Shown here one piece after another: positions 1 through 10,400 of a stretch of 64,000 bases of DNA. Numbering within the stretch: the stretch's first letter is position 1; the number at the start of each line of letters is the position of its first letter. Below the pieces are notes generated by a model, which saw only the letters and a list, made by a program, of their open reading frames with translations, was not told the DNA's origin and did not search any database. The DNA is from Apoderus coryli (Eukaryota > Arthropoda > Insecta > Coleoptera > Attelabidae): assembly GCA_911728435.2 (NCBI GenBank), contig OU452211.1, positions 4,526,001 to 4,590,000 on the forward strand, read 5' to 3'. The position numbers and the translations under genes are program-made.

Positions 1-113
1 TAGGTTTAAGTAGCATAAAGCAGCTGACATTTGAAATTACTGCTTTGTAATGCATTTTTATTTTTAACCAAAACATTAACCAAGAACGTACGAGTATAAT
101 GGAATTCCACATA

Positions 114-453
114 CAGGGTGGTCCAACGAAAAGTTTGCACCTAGCTTTTCTCTTTTTTTTGTAGTCGAATGCGAAAATGCTCGGACACGTCGATTTTGCT
201 TTTGAGGGGGACACATTTTAAACATATTTTTCGATCTGCGCCTTTAACCCCCTAGCGGGGGTGAGTAACAACCCTAAAATTTTAAATGGAAAGAGGGGTC
301 TAATGACATAATATTTGAAAGGACACAAAATTGTCTTTCTAATGATACCCTATTTGTCGAATTTTACTAAAACAGTTAATACGAAAACGACTTTAAAGAC
401 ATTAAGCCGATAATTTTGGTATTAATGAGAAATACAAATAAGTTTTAATTATT
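114..453 (+). repeat. left 340-bp terminal inverted repeat
   Basis: Bases 114-453 match the reverse complement of 1861-2200 nearly base for base. The match stops where the left side reads ACGACTG and the right side reads CTCGC, so the arm length is well defined. Confidence 0.93.
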
Positions 454-682
454 ACGACTGAAAACAACTACAATCATTTCTAAATTATTTACTTTGAAGA
501 AAAACGGGATTTCAAAAACACTATCTTATTTATCAGAACTAAATTCCTCACTAATCGTTTGCGTTTTTTGTTGAAATAAAAACTGCAGATACGTGTAGGA
601 AAAGAATTTACACCGTTTATTTTAGTCTTTTCATTGATTCAGTTTGGTTGCTTCTCAAGTTATTTTACTTTTACCGTACAAA

Positions 683-1756
683 ATGATTTATTCCATTCTA
701 GAACGAGTTGAAATTGTTAAACTTTATTTTCAAAATAATAGTAGTGCTAGACTTACGGCTCGCTTATTTAATGAGAGACATCCCGATAAAAATGTGAATG
801 ATGTGTACGTTGGCAAGTTAGTTAAAAAGTTTGTAGATACCGGATCTGTCTGTAATGTAAAACACCAGCCGCAGAAACCGATCAGAAATGAAGCTGTGGA
901 AGTCGCTGTTTTAGGGCATGTTGAAATGGATCGTAGTCAAAGTACCCGTCAACTAGCTGAAGCCTCAGGTGTCTCCCGTTCGTCCATAATACGAATTTTA
1001 AAAGCGTACAAATTTCATCCGTACAAAATCAAATTAGTACAGGAACTAAATGAGGATGATCCTGATAGAAGGCTGCAATTTTGTGAAGCAATGAGCCAGC
1101 GTTTAATTGAAGATCCGCAATTATTATTTAACATTTGTTTTTCCGACGAATGCACATTTTATTTGAATGGAGCTGTAAATAGGCACAATTGCCGTTACTG
1201 GGATGACAGTAACCCACATTTATTCCGTGAGGTTCATACCCAGTATCCTCAAAAAATAAACGTCTGGTGTGGCATATTAGGAAATCATATTATAGGACCA
1301 CTTTTTATTCCTGGAAATTTAACTGGTGAAGTGTACCTAAACATGCTTGAAGACACAATTGATCCTTTAATAACACAAATAATAGAAGATGACCAAAATC
1401 ATACTGCTGATCGGCTTTATTTCCAGCAAGTTGGAGCACCTCCGCACTATGTGGCTCCTGTAAGACAGTTCTTAGATGACCGGTTCCCTGGACGGTGGAT
1501 TGGAAGGAGGGGCCCAATTGAATGGCCTGCCAGGTCACCGGATTTATCGCCTTTAGACTTTTTTCTTTGGGGGCACTTAAAAAATAAATGTTTTGCCACG
1601 AAGCCCGAGTCCATAGAAGATCTTCGCCAACGCATTACAGAAGAGTGCAGAAACATAACACCTGATATGCTACAAAATGTTAGAAATAGATTTGAACAAA
1701 ATCTGTATTATTGTATGGAATCAAATGGGTCACATTTTCAACATTTGTTAATGTAA
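683..1756 (+). pseudogene. DDE transposase (DD41D family), second catalytic Asp changed to Val
   Basis: This is the transposase of the surrounding element. The ATG at 683 was chosen because the protein then starts MIYSILERVEI; the frame upstream of it offers only a TTG. The N-terminal part (about residues 1-110) looks like paired helix-turn-helix DNA-binding domains. The DDE domain follows: first Asp at D155 in FSDECTF, then a VWCGI strand, and third Asp at D292 in SPLDFFLWG. The motif that is normally FQQDGAPPHY reads FQQVGAPPHY, so the second catalytic residue is Val250. The spacing from residue 250 to 292 leaves 41 residues between, the DD41D signature known from rosa and VISITOR-type elements. 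There is no stop or frameshift, so the frame looks intact but catalytically dead. Confidence 0.9.
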
Positions 1757-1860
1757 CGTTTTAATAAATCAATTTAACAGCTTGTTTACTTTTTTTACAA
1801 AGCAATGTTAAAACTAACAAACATTGGAATGTACTAACGATTGCAGGTGTTTTCACTCGC

Positions 1861-2200
1861 AATAATTAAAACTTATTTGTATTTCTCATTAATACCAAAA
1901 TTATCGGCTTAATGTCTTTAAAGTCGTTTTCGTATTAACTGTTTTAGTAAAATTCGACAAATAGGGTATCATTAGAAAGACAATTTTGTGTCCTTTCAAA
2001 TGATATGTCATTAGACCCCTCTTTCCATTTAAAATTTTAGGGTTGTTACTCACCCCCGCTAGGGGGTTAAAGGCGCAGATCGAAAAATATGTTTAAAATG
2101 TGTCCCCCTCAAAAGCAAAATCGACGTGTCCGAGCATTTTCGCATTCGACTACAAAAAAAAGAGAAAAGCTAGGTGCAAACTTTTCGTTGGACCACCCTG
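1861..2200 (-). repeat. right 340-bp terminal inverted repeat
   Basis: Reverse-complement partner of 114-453. It starts 104 bp after the transposase stop codon and ends in GGACCACCCTG followed by the TA target site. Confidence 0.93.
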
Positions 2201-2202
2201 TA

Positions 2203-3350
2203 TAATAAAGTTGACATACCCTACATTGTATTAATAAATTTGTGAAACAGACGTAGATATAAGTAAGTCTGCACAATATATTTCAACAAAATCTAACTAT
2301 CGTAATCTGCAATATAAACGGTTAAAGAAAAGTAGGTCTATTATATTATATAATCGAAAATTGTAGCAAGCAATTCAAGTGATTTGCTTAGATATAGGTA
2401 CTACGTAAGCATAGAAGCGAATCAACTTAACGCGGTGCATAGAACCTGGTCAAGGTCTTCATAAAAAAGTTCTTTTACTTTTGACAGTGAAATTTGCTTT
2501 CGTAAATAACGTAATAATTGGTATACCTAAAGATTGTTTTATACCTACTAGATGTTATTAACTTTAATAATAAGATGTTGTTTCGAAAATCTTAATATAT
2601 TTATTTAATATTTCTTCAGAGACTGTTTTTCATTTCATTTTCTTTCATATCGGATTTCTATTAATACAAATTTGACCATAGGGAACAGATAATCGTCATT
2701 ATCTCTTTGAATGCTGCTCTATAGGGATGGTCACCACATACCTATACCTCCAGCGTGCTTGACTTGGCGTATCAAAATAAACGCACGGCCCTGCTTATCC
2801 GTGGAAAAAGAAGAAAGGAACCATGTGGACATGTGCAACTCGATAGAGAATACGTTAAATATAGCAGGACACAACTTGGACATTCCAAAAGCACATAGAG
2901 CAGCCGAAAAGGGGCAGGCGGTTATCAACGCGCTACTTCTTTTGGTCAATAGAAAAAGCAGCCTCTCAATAAAAAGGCTACTCCTCATCAAGGCTGTCGT
3001 ACGCGTCAAAAGCATGGGGACAAGTAGAAGAAACTGGAAGCAAAAGAGGGCTATCAGAATAACCCTCGAGGCCCAGCATGTCATATTTTGGATCTGCAAA
3101 TGAAATTATAGAAACGCACAAACACAAGCTGTAGCATTCCAATCTGCTCAAATTCGAAACAGTGTTTAAATATCCTTTATTGGGAGCCACCCTGTGTCCT
3201 TAATTGTTTTTTCGAAATCTAGAATTATGAAGTCAAAAAAGTGACAACTTGTCAAAACGCTTTGTCAGAATGTTGTGAATTATTGTTTTAAATTACAATA
3301 ATATTTTTTTCTCTACCAAATTGTTAAAATTGAAATTGTAAACCTAAATA
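2203..3350. other. intergenic; possible decayed retroelement at 2700-3190
   Basis: AT-rich spacer with no recognisable host gene. Between about 2711 and 3103 the base composition becomes more balanced and both strands are open. The plus-strand reading (with HVDMCNSIENTLN and KRLLLIKAVVR) loosely recalls the region after the reverse-transcriptase core of non-LTR elements. I cannot confirm this, and no catalytic motif is visible. Confidence 0.35.
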
Positions 3351-3352
3351 TT

Positions 3353-3739
3353 ATGTCGGGCCCTGGTAGTTCCGAAGCAATCAACGACAAGTTGATTGCT
3401 CAGTCTTTGCAGGAACTCAAACGCAAAGCAGAAACCAACTTTGGTGAGATAAAAACTAAATTAGCTAAACTCCAAACGGAATACTGTACGTTGATGCGAG
3501 TTCAGGATCAACTTCAGCAGGAATTGGTGCTAGACAACAAAAGATCACGATCAATATCACTGACAAGCGGTGCAGGTGAACCAGCTGCAACGACAAATGC
3601 CAAGAAATTACGATCTAGATCACGTCGGAAACGATCAAGGACTGCTGGAAGAAATGTTGCTGTGAGAGTCAAGGCCAGATCGAAGAGTAGAAGGAAGAGT
3701 CGTAGGAGGATCCGTAAGAGAAAGCGCGCAAAGCTGTAA
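3353..3739 (+). CDS. small protamine-like Arg/Ser/Lys-rich basic protein A (intronless)
   Basis: A single-exon frame of 128 residues starting MSGPGSSEAIND. Residues about 8-60 are a predicted coiled-coil or helical segment (ELKRKAE, FGEIKTKLAKLQTEY, QDQLQQELV). From about residue 62 to the end the chain is dense in Arg, Ser and Lys (RSRSRRKRSR, KSRRKSRRRIRKRKRAKL), so the protein is strongly positive and would bind nucleic acid. Protamine-like or testis chromatin proteins have this composition; an RS-type RNA-binding role is the alternative. The paralogue at 3959-4446 shares the helical segment position by position and also the basic tail. AATAAA at 3786 gives a poly(A) signal 47 bp after the stop. 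The lack of an intron, when the paralogue has one, suggests retroposition or intron loss. The exact function is not recognised. Confidence 0.75.
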   Translation: MSGPGSSEAINDKLIAQSLQELKRKAETNFGEIKTKLAKLQTEYCTLMRVQDQLQQELVLDNKRSRSISLTSGAGEPAATTNAKKLRSRSRRKRSRTAGRNVAVRVKARSKSRRKSRRRIRKRKRAKL

Positions 3740-3785
3740 ATGTATCTATTATATTTTACTCTAAAAAATTATTTGTGTTTTAGTC

Positions 3786-3791
3786 AATAAA
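3786..3791 (+). terminator. poly(A) signal AATAAA of basic protein A
   Basis: AATAAA lies 47 bp after the stop codon of the 3353-3739 gene, a normal distance for a compact insect 3' UTR. It lies about 170 bp from the stop of the convergent paralogue. Confidence 0.6.
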
Positions 3792-3958
3792 AGACCAAGA
3801 GTAATGTTTGTTTATTTTTTAAACATTCTGTTAAGAGAGAGACTTTCATAAGTTCTTCAAAATGAAATATAATCATTGATATGTTCTGTAAATACCTTTT
3901 AATATAAGAATTTAACTGACAATTTGTAATGACAATTATTAAATAATCGGTTTTACAT

Positions 3959-4446
3959 TCATCGCACTGCCGATTTAGATCTTTTTTTCGATTGCGATCG
4001 TCTTCTGGATTTACTTCTACTTCGTCTACCATAAACGCTCTTAGCTCTACTTCTTCTCCTCAATGTCATTCTTGACCTGAATTTTGATCTAGACCTTCTT
4101 CGAAGTTGTTTGCAAGTGGATGCTCTTTTCATCATTGTTCTACCCTAAATTCAAATTCATAGAGCACCAGAAAAAATAATTTCAAACTTTATTTGAATAC
4201 ATTATTAAATTAAAAACTTACCCTTAATCTTCTCCTACTTCTTGATGCCCTCTTTTTTCCACGTCCTCTTTTTGTTGTTTTATGTTTAACTAAAGTGATT
4301 TTCAACATTTTTTGTTGTTTAATCAATCCCAAATAATCCGACCGCAATTGATCAATTTGTGTCTTGATACTGTTGAATTTATCTTTAGCGCTCACTTTTA
4401 GTTCTTCAATTGCGCGGATAAGACATTGTTTGTGTCCAACACTCAT
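3959..4446 (-). CDS. small protamine-like Arg/Ser-rich basic protein B (two exons)
   Basis: Exons 4222-4446 (75 codons) and 3959-4144 (61 codons plus stop), joined in phase 0 by a 77-bp intron with GTAAGT donor and TTTAG acceptor, give 136 residues. The N-terminal helix (IEELKVSAKDKFNSIKTQ, then LRSDYLGLIKQQ) aligns with protein A at ELK, F, IKT, L, Y, L and Q positions, so the two genes are paralogues. The tail is RGRGKKRASRSRRRL followed in exon 2 by repeated RRRSRS and KSRRRSQSKKRSKS. The short frame that runs into the intron (ending VSF) is an artefact of reading through the donor. The 3' ends of the two genes face each other across about 220 bp. Role inferred as DNA packaging or RS-type RNA binding; expression in testis would favour the first. 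Confidence 0.75.
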
Positions 4447-4616
4447 TTTGACAATTTCAGTTACAAAAAATAAACAAAAAGTATTAAAATATGAAAAATA
4501 AATAACAGACCATAATGATTTTGAATTAATCTGACACTAGAGTAGGTATTGTTGACAGGAAAATTTCAATTACAAACAATGATATAGGTGTCAAATTGAT
4601 AATATTATAGAGGATA

Positions 4617-4900
4617 CAGGGTGAAATAATTACTCATTAAGAAGAACTATTGATTCTTGCAAAAGTGCCAAATATTGAGCAGAGTTTCAATCTTCCACAG
4701 CCGCAAGAGCACACTAAAGCTGAACGTCCTCATAGGATTCAACAGAATCAAACAATTTACGATCGTCAGCAAAAAACATTATATTGACATGTAGATCGTC
4801 TATAAAAATTAAAAACAAGATTGTGCCCAAAATGCACCAAATTTGAAAGTTCTTTTTAAATCTCAATTTTATATTTAGGAAAAACATATGACTATACAAA
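4617..4900 (-). pseudogene. non-LTR retrotransposon reverse-transcriptase fragment
   Basis: On the minus strand the reading LGTILFLIFIDDLH, then MFFADDRKLFDSVESYEDVQL, matches the RT core of Jockey/CR1-type LINEs (normally LGPLLFLLFINDL followed by FADDTKLF). The FADD catalytic motif remains, but the stretch between the two motifs is shortened and a stop follows the SVESYEDVQL block. A short remnant, not a gene. Confidence 0.7.
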
Positions 4901-7418
4901 TTCTGATGTTTATGTAAAAATCATCCTCATAATTTGAAGTTATTACAAGCCGAAAATTGATATCCAGTCATGATCAGATTTTTTTAAATATAGTTTGGAT
5001 AGAGGCAATATGATTTAATAAATATTATTGCAGCGATAGCTGTAACTTCACCGCTTATTTTGACTAAACTTTTGGTGGGTTTTACATCTAGTGGAATTTA
5101 CATAGAGTTTATTAATAACACGTAATTTTGAATCCTTATTTCATAATAAACAAACACACCAGAGGCGGTTGAACTTCAACTCGCTCTATGTTAGCAATTT
5201 AAAAGACGAGGAACTTAAAATATTCATTAAAAAACAAAACTCAATACAAGAATCATTAAATTGAAAATGCAAATTTAATAATTGTTCAAGTTGATGTTTA
5301 TTTTTTTTTCTCTGTATCGCCAAATAATATTTATGATATACAAATTCAAGGTAATTAATTAAATATCATATCGTGAACGTCAATAATTATTATAATATTT
5401 TGTCAACAAAGTATTTACATATATGTTATTTACTTAGAATAATTATATTATAATATAAATTATATTAGTTTCAACTTAAACTTATCCAATTGATTGGTTT
5501 GCTTTAGCTGAACTTTAATTTAACCCTATTAACAGTTTCACCGTTAACATAAATGTTAAAACCATTTAATTGCCAGTTTGTGCATCTTAAAAATGTTATT
5601 ATGGTTGTATCTACGTATAACTCTCAAAAAGACACCCCTTCAAATCAATTCCACTACTTATATGCTAAAATTACCAAATCATCAGCATACATGATAGCAT
5701 CAACGCACTTTCAATTGGAAAAAAGGTCTATTTATCAGAACTAAAAAACGAAACCAGAACCAGAAACAGACTCAGAGATTCACAATGCAAAACGCCGCAA
5801 GTTATGTATGAGAATTTGCCATAATTCAAAAACGCTTTTAAATATGTTTTTTAAATTTCTTGACTGATATGTTCTTTTAAAAAATAAATATTTTGACATA
5901 AACAATCTTTTTAAAAATTAACCAGTGGCATGCTATAGGGGTTAGTGACACTTTTTATCCCTCTATTTTTTACGCCACTAGAATAAATATATCTTTTTAA
6001 TTCTTTTTTAATTCCCTGTTCATTTTTGCTTAAAAAGGTAGTAACTTTTAAATTAAAGAAATAATCAATTGGATGCAGTGGAGTGTAATCTAATTACAAT
6101 GAAACAATTTCGTCGTCTCCACTATTAATTTTTAAAAATCTTTATTCAAAGGGACATGTTTCGGAGTCCCAGCTCCATCATCAGCCTTAAAATATTGCAA
6201 CTATGGCTATAAACCCATTAATAGCTTTGAAACCCTCGAAATGAGCGAAATAATTTGGTTTGTCTGTATTGTCGGCGTTTCTATGGTGATTTTTTGCATT
6301 TTCTGAGAACATTTACCATAGTAGTGTATATTTTTTTTATATACCATCAGAAAGTAGAGATTTCAACGAACAAAAGACACACCAATTTTTTTTAAAAAAG
6401 CAGATATTTTGACGTGAGAACTTTCGATTGAAAATTAGGGTGCTTTTTCGATATTATGTCAAAATAAGGTGAAATAATGAATATTTTAAATCAAAAAAAA
6501 TACTGTGTGTTTGGGACATACAAAGGTAAGTTTTCACCAAATTTCGTGAAAAAATAAATTTTTTTGCAAAAGATAAAAATAAAAAACCAAAAACTCGGTT
6601 ATTCGAATTTTTCACATAAATTTTGAGGTTATGTGAAAAAGTGTCGATACAAAAGTTGTAGATCTTTTTATTACCTACAACTTTCCCATTTAACTTTTTT
6701 TCATAGGACTTGCAGTTTTACCGGAAATCGAGATTAACCGTTTTTTACCCTTAAAAATTCACCCCTTACCGACCTCAGATCGCCTGTAATTTATTTTTCC
6801 TTTGATTTTTGTTATATTCTCTACCTTTTGCAATGGGTTTCATCCTACTATAATTTTTTTTGGTATCAAAAATTATACCCTGGTCTATATATTTTTTTCA
6901 TCAGTTAATTCGGCGGTAATTTTGTTTCGAATCTATTAGATTTTATTTATTGATACTCATTTGACCAATGATACCCATATTAAAAAAAATAATGAAAGAA
7001 AAATGTTGTAGAACTGGATACACCGTACATTCTGTTCTACATGAAGCTCCTAAGAGCAGTTATCGCGCGACAATTTTCCTTGAAACCGAAATACCAGCTT
7101 TTTCGGTAAGTTGTGTTATAGGATGCAGAGTGGGGCAGATTAATAAATTCTAACAACCAAATATATGTTATATTTCATAAAAGTTTTAAGTTACTCCTAA
7201 TTTCGCGGCATCTACGAGTGAGAGAAACCACTTTCAGTTTCAATTTATTGGTATCTATACAAATTAAGTTTGCGTTATACCATGTCTTATCATTACAGAA
7301 AAAGTTAACTTAGAACAGTGATACATTTTAACTAAATGTTAAAGTTGTTTTGAAGTGCTTTGGAAAACTTTGCATTTTTATTGTGATAACATAAAGTAAA
7401 TTTTAAATAATTAAAAAC
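4901..7418. other. intergenic AT-rich spacer upstream of the elongase gene
   Basis: No gene recognised. The stretch holds a hammerhead-like motif near 6145-6190 and otherwise simple AT-rich sequence with short chance frames. The 5' UTR of the elongase gene probably lies just before 7419, but I see no clear TATA box or splice site that would define it. Confidence 0.5.
6145..6190 (-). ncRNA. hammerhead-ribozyme-like motif (Penelope-type)
   Basis: On the minus strand the order is AAGG, CTGATGA (6184-6178), a GGAG/CTCC hairpin with loop CTGGGA, GAAA (6162-6159), CATG, TC, CCTT. This is the type I hammerhead order: stem I (AAGG with CCTT), CUGAUGA box, stem II, GAAA box, a palindromic CATG that could form stem III between two copies, then the UC cleavage position. 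One unpaired U follows CUGAUGA, which departs from the strict consensus. Such ribozymes are known in the terminal repeats of Penelope-like elements; no Penelope coding sequence is visible nearby, so this would be a solo terminal repeat. Confidence 0.55.
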
Positions 7419-10400
7419 ATGGATACGTTAATTGAAGAAGCACAGTACATTATGAATGTGACACAATTCCCAAATACCACTGTTAAGGTAATTTTAAATA
7501 TAAATATAAACAAATATTAGGTAATCAACTTATAACTGCAATTATGATGTTTAAATTTTGAATAATTTTATGTGAAATCTGTTTGGATTTGTTGTTCTAT
7601 CTAGTCACGACATGGTTTAATAATAATATTTCTGTAACTGGTGTTTGTTTTTTATTTCAAATAACAGGAACGTTAGCCTTATTAGCTCTTCATTTTATAC
7701 GTAAATAAGTAGTTTTAAAAAAATGTCTGTTTGTCTGTCAATCTGTGTGTCTGCATGTTTGTCTGTCTCTCTTTATCCACGATATCTCAAAAATCACTTA
7801 ACACATTTTAACTAAATTTGATACAAAAATAGTACAGAATATTTCTAGGTGCTGATTAACTTTTAGGAAACATTGAGCGTAGATAACGGGTATAAAAAAG
7901 GGTTCAAAATTTTAAAAAATGTATATTTCCTAAACTATCCGAAATATTAAATAATCTTTCATTGGTTTAATAGAGTATAACCTAAAACATTAACCATAAA
8001 AAATTAGATCACATTGGCGTTCGACATGAGGGTAAAAAGGGGTTAAAAACTTAAAAAACATATTTCCTAAACATAGCAGAAATATTGACTAGTTGTTTAT
8101 ACTTTGATTGAATATGACCTATGAAATGTATCATAAAAACAAACATAGGCGTTCGACACATAGTGGACAAAGGGTCAAAAATAAAAAAAACATGTTTACA
8201 TAGGCGTCCATGAATAGTAGAAAAAGGGTGAAAAACATTAGACTGTTAAAATGATACATTTAGCTATTTACCTGTGTTATAAGGAAGCCTCTATTATTTA
8301 ATTTTTAGAGGGTGGTCAAAAAATGATATAGATATATCAAAAATAAAGCTAAAAATAGTTGACAGTCAATATTGGATATCTAAACCATAACTTTTTATAT
8401 ATTTTTCCTTATTTGGTAACGAAAATGAGGACCACATTGCGCTAGGTTTAGTTCGAAAATTTATAGTTCTCCAAAATTAGTTTCCTATAAAAATAGTGAG
8501 TTAAAAATGTTCGTCGTAAATGATCAAATCAAAATAGTTGATCAAATGTTCTTGATTTTGTTTCTTGTAAAGTTTCTATAGTGAAAAACTAATTCCTTAT
8601 AAATCTGGACAATTTAGGTTATTCTATTCTACTTTGAGAAAGAAAAATTAATCCATTGTGTGAATTATTAATACCATAGGCCTGTGAGAAGTCCAAAAAA
8701 TGGTCAAAAAAATCTTTATCCGCGATAACTCAAAAGTCACTTAACAGATTTCTAACAAAATTGATAAAAAAATACTACAGGATATTTCTAAATGCTGATT
8801 AACTTTTCCAAAACTTTGAGCATATGCAAGAGGCTTAAAAATGGGTTCAAAAATTAAAAAATGTATAAAATCTTACGAGGAAACTAAGTAACAAAAAGGT
8901 CACAGAAAAATATTTAATAATACCTATTATTATATAATATTTTAATAATATTTACACTTAAATCTGGACAACAGTTTATTTTTATATTAGAATTAGAAGT
9001 TGGAGCAATTAGATTTAATATAGAGAAACTTCGTTTCCAATGGTCTTCTCGGTTTTCTAGAAATGTAGCCCCCAACTACTGCTGAAGATATCCAACCTCC
9101 ATGGCGTTTTAATGTTAAGATATTCGCCAAAGTAACACACCAATAGATTGCACTGAACGTTTTTCGTTATAATCTCTAGGTCTAAGTGGACGAGTGATAA
9201 AAATATGTTTATCTGAGACATATTTGAACAAGAATCAAACATCTAATTTTACCGTTTATTACAAAATATCACGGTTTGTCAATTTTCACATTTAAGAACC
9301 CTTGTTTGTCAGTTCCTGTAACTCGTCCCAGCAGCAGCTTCCTGCAATTCGAAATACTGCAACTATCCATAAAAAACAAAATTAAGCAAAACTTAATGGT
9401 ATGAAAATCAATCCTAAATAATTTTAAAACTATTCATTTTTAGAAATAAATATTAAATAATATTTAAACGTCAATATGACATATCATATAAGTACGCCAA
9501 AAAATCGAAGCACCTGAAATTTCAACCAAATTTGAACACGCGTGATTTCGAAACCAGTGACTCGATTTGAATATATTATTTTTTTGTTTATAGGGCTGTT
9601 TTTTGCGATTAGAATCAGTACTTTAGACTGCTATTTAACTGTGATTTTGCAGCTGGTTAATTTAAAAAAACAGATCAGTGTTTTTTTTTTCATTTTAAAA
9701 CACACACACTTAAATTTTCTTTTTTGACTCTTTGCTCTATCTAGCTGAGTTTAAGAGATAATAGACAATAAAGGTGCATTTTTGGAATATTGAAAGGTAA
9801 AATATTGCATAGCCTATATGAAATAATATTTTGTTCGTTTAAAAATATCACAGGGTGTTTTAAAATAAAACAAAAAACACTTACTTCTTTGGTTAAATAA
9901 ACCAGCTGCAAAATCACAGTTAAGTAACAGTCTAAGATATACTGATTATTATGGCAAAGCTCTTTAAATAAAAAATTACACTGGTTTAGATATTACAAGT
10001 GTTCAAAGTGTCAGTATATTTGTCAAAAAAGTTTCAACTAATGCCCAGTCAAATATGTTGATGGCTGCTGCAAAACACCGATTGGGAAAATTAACTCGGA
10101 AATAATGTAGATTTCATGACGGTTAATCGAGAACAGAACTAAGCAGAAAAGGACTTATTAGGCAGTTCGAGAGACACTTCAGGGGTGAATTTGGTTTATT
10201 TTATTAACGCATATCACACTAACAATGATATTTTAGTTTACCCCGATCTAGAGTTTAGTCATTATTCTATAACTATCAGATTTTATAAGGATTAATAACA
10301 AGAAATTGGTTAGAGATCCACAATATCCAATTTGTACCGAACAATGACCTTCCAAATATACCCAAATGATACGTCCGATTGAAGACTGCGCAATATTAAG

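Larger units (their letters stand above)
114..2200 (+). mobile_element. mariner/Tc1-superfamily DNA transposon, DD41D type, long TIRs
   Basis: A complete element flanked by TA dinucleotides (112-113 and 2201-2202), as expected for the TA target duplication of the IS630/Tc1/mariner superfamily. Both ends begin CAGGGTGGTCC read inward. The inverted repeats are about 340 bp each and almost identical by eye, much longer than in typical mariners, and enclose one transposase frame of 357 codons. The long matching arms suggest a fairly recent insertion. The transposase has lost one catalytic residue, so this copy is probably immobile unless helped in trans. Confidence 0.93.

Noticed and set aside
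1305..1656. Minus-strand frames in the DD41D transposase
   Set aside because: Shadows of an intact coding frame on the other strand.
2731..3099. Minus-strand 122-codon frame opposite 2711-3103
   Set aside because: No family motif, no splice or promoter context; open because the segment is less AT-rich.
7700..8235. CRISPR-like array because of regularly spaced similar units
   Set aside because: The window is eukaryotic, units are degenerate along their full length and there are no unique spacers between exact repeats.
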